From the NCBI GenBank assembly GCA_009760855.2, contig WPIO01000095.1, positions 1,089,001 through 1,153,000 on the forward strand: a stretch of DNA of 64,000 nucleotides, read 5' to 3'. This stretch comes from Cristatella mucedo (Eukaryota; Bryozoa; Phylactolaemata; Cristatellidae). The notes beneath the pieces were generated by a model. The model was not told the origin of the DNA and ran no database searches. It saw only the letters and a list, made by a program, of their open reading frames with translations. This document shows, in pieces, positions 58,761-64,000 of the stretch. The translations under genes were made by a program, and so were the position numbers. Numbering within the stretch: the first letter of the stretch is position 1; the number at the start of each line of letters is the position of its first letter.

Positions 58761-59714
58761 GTGAGTATGCATTGGTCATTCAGGATGACTGTTTTCACGT
58801 TATCCACGTCCATAAGTTAGACGGTGGCTTTTCATGGTGGCTATCATTTCATTGCCTCATTTACCGAATCCTAGATTTGGCGATGTCAGATAAGTCTGCC
58901 CTTCAGTCATTTTTAACCGGTTCCGATCATCAAGACCATATTTTATTTCTTTGTCGATGGCAGTCTTTTTGTAGTGTCGGATCAAGACAAACTCTTAGGA
59001 AACTAATTACAGGGGAAGGTGTGTGCTCCTCGAGCTTACTTCTACAGGAGAAGTGCTATGCAGCTGCTCTAGCACCTAGCGACATTCAGGGTCAAGGTTG
59101 CTAGCTGTCATACATTCTGACTGTGCACCGATAGAAAAAGGTGTCGTTGTGTTCTTCATTAGGATGGTTATGCAAGATGGCTCTGCATTGATGCATAGAA
59201 ATCATATCAACTGAGTCTTCAATCCAGGCACATAGCTTGTTGATGCATGCATTCACAGTGCAATAAAATGAGAATGCTGCTGTGCTGCATTGATGTAGCC
59301 AATCACATGCTGGAGAAAACTGATGTTTTGTCATTTTTCTAACGGTGCTATTTTTGGAGGGATGCTAAACAGTAGGAAGAAACTAAAAATGGTGACAGTT
59401 TGCAATTGCTAATTACGGTGGATAAAAAAATGCAAATTTGTTGAATTCTTAGAGTTGGCTCCAAAACGCATAGCATTCCCATTGAACCACGTGGTTAATA
59501 GTGGCGGTCAAGGTCCAACAGAGTAGGTAACAATTCAGAACTGGGTTTAGAAAATCCCTGACCATTTATGTAAATGGAAGATGCCTCTTAAAGCTTTTGG
59601 TCGAAGTTTCCTTATCTGGCCTATGCCTGCAGCTGGTAGACAGGAATTATATGCTGCAGAGCTCAAACCTGCGACCTAGGTCGTGAACCGCAAGCACCTG
59701 TGGGATCAGACACT

Positions 59715-59912
59715 GTGTATAGTGCCATTAGCCATACTTGGATGCTGACCCTGTGCTTGTCACCTCCAACCATGTTATGCTTGTTGACTTTGAGCATATG
59801 CTACCATTAACCACTCGATCTTGTTCCTTTGCAGCTGATGTGAAGTGCCTAGAAAGAGAGACTAAGCTTTCCGAGGGCGCTATGCAAATGCATTATTATT
59901 ATTATTATAACA
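59715..59912 (+). repeat. LINE 3' UTR and tail copy
   Basis: GGATGCTGACCCTGTGC, TTGTTCCTTTGCAGC, AGAGACTAAGCTTTCCGAGG and an ATT array. In the gene C 3' region. Confidence 0.7.
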
Positions 59913-60329
59913 TCATTTACTTACCTGAATTTTCAGCTTAGGGAGATCGGCACGGTACATGCCGCCATGCTATTCCCTAGATAGTAATTTCCATTTCTGC
60001 AATGTAACTACTCGAATGAATTAAGTTAAGTATCCCTGCCCATTGAGATGTTGATAAACAGATTAATTACTAAGATGTTCCTACCACACGAATCAGAAAA
60101 TGCAGAGAACGGAAGTAGTCAGAAGTGTGATGGAATTGGCCTTGAGCAAAGACCAAGATGGGTTGCAACCTCTCGTTTATCTGTGAAGCTGCCAACTATA
60201 CCAACACTGTCTACCAACTACATCCAACTCACGATACTTAAAATTAAACTCTAGCTAGTAAATTGCCTCAAGCGAACCCGGGAGCCAACTTCCATGCTTA
60301 CCGCCCTAAGGCGAGGATAATGCTGTCGA

Positions 60330-60480
60330 CTAGTTACATGTTATGCTTGCTGACATTGTGCATACTACCACTAACCATAAGATCATGCTGCCTTTGCAGC
60401 ATAGGTACAGTGCCTAGAAAGAGATCAAGCTCTCTGAGGATGCTGTATAAAATTTATTATTATTATTATTATTATTACTA
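60330..60480 (+). repeat. LINE-tail copy with ATT array
   Basis: GCTTGCTGACATTGTGCAT, AGATCATGCTGCCTTTGCAG, AGATCAAGCTCTCTGAGGA and eight or so ATT units. Confidence 0.7.
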
Positions 60481-60804
60481 AGGCATGTTTATATTGTTGT
60501 AATTGCAAGCGGGTCGAAGCACCAGCCACTAAATCCGACGAAGTGGTGGGCAATCCAAGACAGTAAACACTGCTTGATTTACCCGTCCAGGTAAGTTGGG
60601 AGCAACTGGAAGATTGTAATCAATAATGCAGAGACCTCATGTCTAAACAGCACTGCTTGGCATTGGCTCTTTGTTGTCCAGTATATTTGCCTTCTTCAGT
60701 GGCGGTTGCAACTGACTCTAAATCGACTATAAAGACCTATCAAAGAGTGAGTGGCCGAGAGGGAGAGCGAGGAACAAAGGGGCCTGGAGATAGAAAACCA
60801 TATT

Positions 60805-60806
<2 letters not shown>

Positions 60807-60842
<36 letters not shown>

Positions 60843-60851
60843 GAGAGAGAG
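60807..60851. repeat. (GA)n microsatellite
   Basis: GA run with a single T interruption. Confidence 0.9.
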
Positions 60852-61562
60852 CCCTAGTCTGAGAGAGAAAGTGCTATAGTCTTAGAGCGAAAGCTTAGAC
60901 TTGGAATTTTGCCTTGTAAAAACCACTGGCTCGGTATTGATTTAAACTGGACGGAGTTCGACATGAATCTGGATAACATCGAGCTGGAAGGAACTTGCAG
61001 CCACCAACGGCATCCGTTGCAGCGTAGTTTATTGTGAAATGTTAGTGCTTTGCTGCTGCGCATCTGCCCGGCAAAGGCCCTGATTTCACGATATCAAGCT
61101 GTGGTTTACTTTCACCAAGATCGCAAGACGTTTCTCGAACTAGTGCAAGGTATGTCTAATTAAGGACCTGACGGTGAGCATCGTATGGGATTCTGTTATC
61201 ATAGTTAAAAAACTTACATATCCGTTTACATAGTATGTACACTGATTTTGAACTCAGAGATGCCGGGTACGAATTTGGGTGGCAGTACGATTATTTTTAA
61301 GCATAATGTCCGGTGGTCCATAGTGCTTGCTTAGTACTTAGTACTATGGGCAAGATATGAAACCTGAACAGCGCTTCGAAAATGCTGGCCGTGGTGTGCT
61401 TGCAGGTGACCCTTAAGTTTGATCCAGACCGCTAATTAACTTTATTTTGCATGCTTGGTTTTGGGTACGTGTGGTCAGAACAGCTATATCCATTCCTGTG
61501 AGCAGTTTCAAGCCTCTCAATTAAAGTGAATGCATGCTAGCGCAGCTAATCACATTTTCTAG

Positions 61563-61594
61563 GATCTCTCTGAAGGAAGAATTTTTTCGCATGG
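61563..61594 (+). CDS. Possible next exon of gene C (32 nt)
   Basis: Acceptor CACATTTTCTAG|GATCTC and donor CATGG|GTAAGA bracket a 32-nt exon whose entry phase fits the donor at 58760 (GT+G), adding ISLKEEFFRM. An alternative reads on to a donor after ACAG near 61730. Weak support because the exon is so short. Confidence 0.3.
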
Positions 61595-62517
61595 GTAAGA
61601 CTTCTGCCATCGCCCGTTTGCATCAAAATAAGCTACACCTTTCTGGCCGCATGGTTTGCCTCCTGGTGACCAACCTTTACGTGCTTCAACTGGATCAGAA
61701 CCTCTCACTGCTGCTAAACAGGACCGATACAGGTGCGATAGCAATGCTTTTCCTTGATGACCGATGGCTTGGTGTAGCAGCAGGCTGTTCTGTGCCAACT
61801 GGATTGCAGCTGAGCATTCACGAGTGATATTTCAGTAGATATTGCTCGAGGTGAAGCACCTCACAATTGGCCTTTAGTAATGTGCAACGATTCCAGACAT
61901 GTGCCCGCGTGCGACTCGGGCTTGCAACTGAACTGTACGAGTGATGTGGGCGACTTGGCAAATTGCCACGAACAGCTAAAGAGATGAATTAGTGCTCGAT
62001 TAGATGAATAATTCGGAAGCAGCAGTGGATTTTTCGTTGAGTTGTTTCACAGCACTGCCTTCATAGCTGTTGTTTTCAGCCGTTAGTAGAGGTGGTGAGT
62101 AGTACTTGCATGAGAGATGCAGTATTGACCTTTTAGAACATCTCTGTATCCTCGATGTGAGTAAAGTACGCCTTGTCCTCCTCGGCATACCAAGAAAAAT
62201 GAGCCTCATTCGTTCTCTATTATCTATCCGGGGATTACCTTGCCATGGGAGTCCACTAACTGCCCTAGAAGCCTAATATAATCCATGAAGCAGCTGCAGT
62301 TGTACTCCGAGGGTCTGGCTAGCAGACTGCTGCCCGGCATTTTCATGTTTTACTATCGAGTCTTGTACATCCGGTTCTTGGTGAGCAGCTGACAGGGCTC
62401 AGTTCGGGCAAAGCTGAGCTGCCGAGATTCGTCAAGTTTTTGTGAGTGACGCGTTGTGGCAGCTTCTTTGATCCGGCACTAGCTGCCAAGTCATGATGCA
62501 CACCATTCGTGATGCTG

Positions 62518-62594
62518 GTGTTCAGCCTATGTAAAGTGCCTAGAAAGAGATTGAGTTTTCTGAGGGTGCTATAAAAATGTATCATTATTATTAG
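62518..62594 (+). repeat. LINE-tail copy
   Basis: TATGTAAAGTGCCTAGAAAG, AGATTGAGTTTTCTGAGGGT and an ATT end. Confidence 0.65.
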
Positions 62595-63439
62595 CTTACA
62601 CTAAGGAAGAGAGGCTGATATGGCCCGAGGCATTTGTTAGGCTGCACCTTCCGAGGAACAACTTGCCCAGATTTCTTGAAGCATGAATTTATTTGCCTCT
62701 GACCTCTCGTGTGACCTTGCCCTCTTCGGACCCTACCGATCTTGGATCCTTGGCTATTGTTCTGTTGGTTTTAGAATGAGAATATTTGTCTCTTGGCTCC
62801 AAGGGCAAGCTTCTGGACTGCTGCCCCGTCAGTGTTCTGACCACTGCAGAAAGTCGGGTTCTGCTACAGTAGCGACTTTCCAGTACCGCATTTATGGTGG
62901 CTGCTAGTCATGGCTATTCAAATTTCTGTCTGCCCGTCCAGCCATTACTCTGGCTCTCGTAGGACGGACTACAGGCTACAGCTGCCAGTCCAAATCTGGT
63001 CTGTGCCGGTCATAGTTGGCAAAGCATTGTGGTGAGGGTAGGCCGACAGCTGCCATCTAGGGGCATTGGTACCCTAACTGGTACTCACGAGGTATGCTCT
63101 CGTGTGTCTTATTAAAGCAATTAGGTGGTCCGCTTTTATTAAGGAAAAGCTTTCCAAGCTGTTGAGTTGATAATTAGGACTTTCAGGGATGATTACTATT
63201 GCAAACCTATTGCCTTGTGTTCTTGAGATCACTTCTTTGCTGAAGTTTCTTCCACTGTCTGGCTGATAGTGTATTCATATTATAAGGGCAGACTCCTAAG
63301 ACGCAGTTCCTTGGGGACCATACTGAAATATTAGGATCTTACTTTAGCCAGGTTATAATAATACCACAAGAGGTTCTCGAAAGTTCATGGATTATGACAA
63401 ATAGGAGCTGAATATGTCATAATCTATAGCTTAAATCAT

Positions 63440-63557
63440 TGAGCATGCTACCACTAACCATTTGATCGTGCTTCCTTTGCAGCAAATGCAAAGTTCCTAG
63501 AAAGAGATTGAGTTCTCCGAGGGCGCTATATCAAATGTATTAATATTAATATTATTA
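63440..63557 (+). repeat. LINE-tail copy
   Basis: GAGCATGCTACCACTAACC, CTTCCTTTGCAGCAAATG, AGATTGAGTTCTCCGAGGGC and ATT repeats. Confidence 0.72.
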
Positions 63558-64000
63558 GAGAGTATTGCTGAACATCTGAAGGAACAGCTAGGCAGATATA
63601 ATTTAAGCTTCGATGTGAGTTGTATGCTATATTATTATGTAATATTACTATGTAAATGCAGCCCTCCGTGACTGTTTAAACTGCTCCATGCAACCAAATA
63701 TACCTGCTTTATTAAATTTAGGGGGTTCTTAATTGCTGCTGTGCTATGTGTAAACCGGCATACGCGTGTGCATCGATGCAGCAGCTTTGGATTGACACAG
63801 ACTGCTAACATTACCAATGCCGTGTTTGAAGAACGGGACCTAAATTCAGGAGGCACTATAGCATTGCTGTAGCATTTGATGGCAGAAGTTTGGGATAATC
63901 GCTGAGAACCCTTAGCATCTTGCACGGGTCTTATTGCTAACGACTTCATTGCAGCAGTATGTCGAATGGCTTGAGGCCATTACGAATGCAAATACTGTTC

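Larger units (their letters stand above)
58761..64000. other. Gene C 3' region and right edge
   Basis: Four LINE-tail copies and a GA microsatellite. One candidate short exon at 61563-61594. No other coding exon could be supported; the rest of gene C may continue beyond the window. Confidence 0.45.

Noticed and set aside
61534-61827. 97-codon open frame as a full gene C exon
   Set aside because: Only the first 32 nt have supporting splice signals in phase; the remainder looks non-conserved, so only the short exon is offered, at low confidence.
62683-62907. 74-codon plus-strand frame near the right edge
   Set aside because: No recognised motif, no phase-compatible splice sites linking it to gene C.

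Overview
This window is animal nuclear DNA, not bacterial: coding sequence is cut into short exons with canonical GT/AG borders, introns run to several kb, and most of the remainder is dispersed retroelement copies, microsatellites and CpG-rich promoter-like blocks. The family content (LolA-like secreted/membrane proteins, a CR1/L2-like LINE with an ATT tail, tRNA-derived SINEs, a degenerate hAT element) points to an invertebrate, possibly a mollusc, annelid or chelicerate. I cannot name the species.

The core of the window is two head-to-tail paralogous genes on the minus strand. Gene B (13573-32746) can be assembled completely from the sequence: 14 exons whose splice phases all match, giving a 632-residue protein with a signal peptide, a long ectodomain of the kind called LolA-like, one transmembrane helix and a short cytoplasmic tail. 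Gene A (28-5791) shows its first six exons (289 codons) and runs off the left edge. Its exons match B exon for exon in phase, and three of the six are identical in length (149, 170 and 123 nt), so the pair arose by tandem duplication of a gene that already had introns. Neither gene can be assigned a molecular function beyond a cell-surface or secreted ectodomain protein.

Layout: 1-5.8 kb gene A; 5.8-13.6 kb a CpG-rich block upstream of A, GA microsatellites, SINEs and the 3' flank of B; 13.6-32.7 kb gene B; 32.7-51.8 kb intergenic DNA with SINE and LINE copies, a small inverted-repeat transposon (36.3 kb), a decayed hAT transposase (38.3-40.1 kb), a 1232-bp solo LTR with intact target duplication (43.9-45.1 kb) and a CpG island (48.0-48.9 kb); from 51.8 kb an unrecognised plus-strand gene (gene C), of which two phase-compatible exons are well supported (51788-52137 and 58568-58760). 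Its intron and right flank are packed with LINE and SINE copies to the end of the window.

The repeats form a coherent system: a LINE with CR1/L2-like reverse transcriptase remnants and a tRNA-derived SINE end in the same short hairpin-forming tail (GCGCC...AGAG...TCTCT...GGCGC), consistent with the SINE being copied by the LINE machinery. A second tRNA-like SINE family, a ~200-bp unclassified repeat, and a 0.7-kb repeat present as an inverted pair 20 kb apart are also present.
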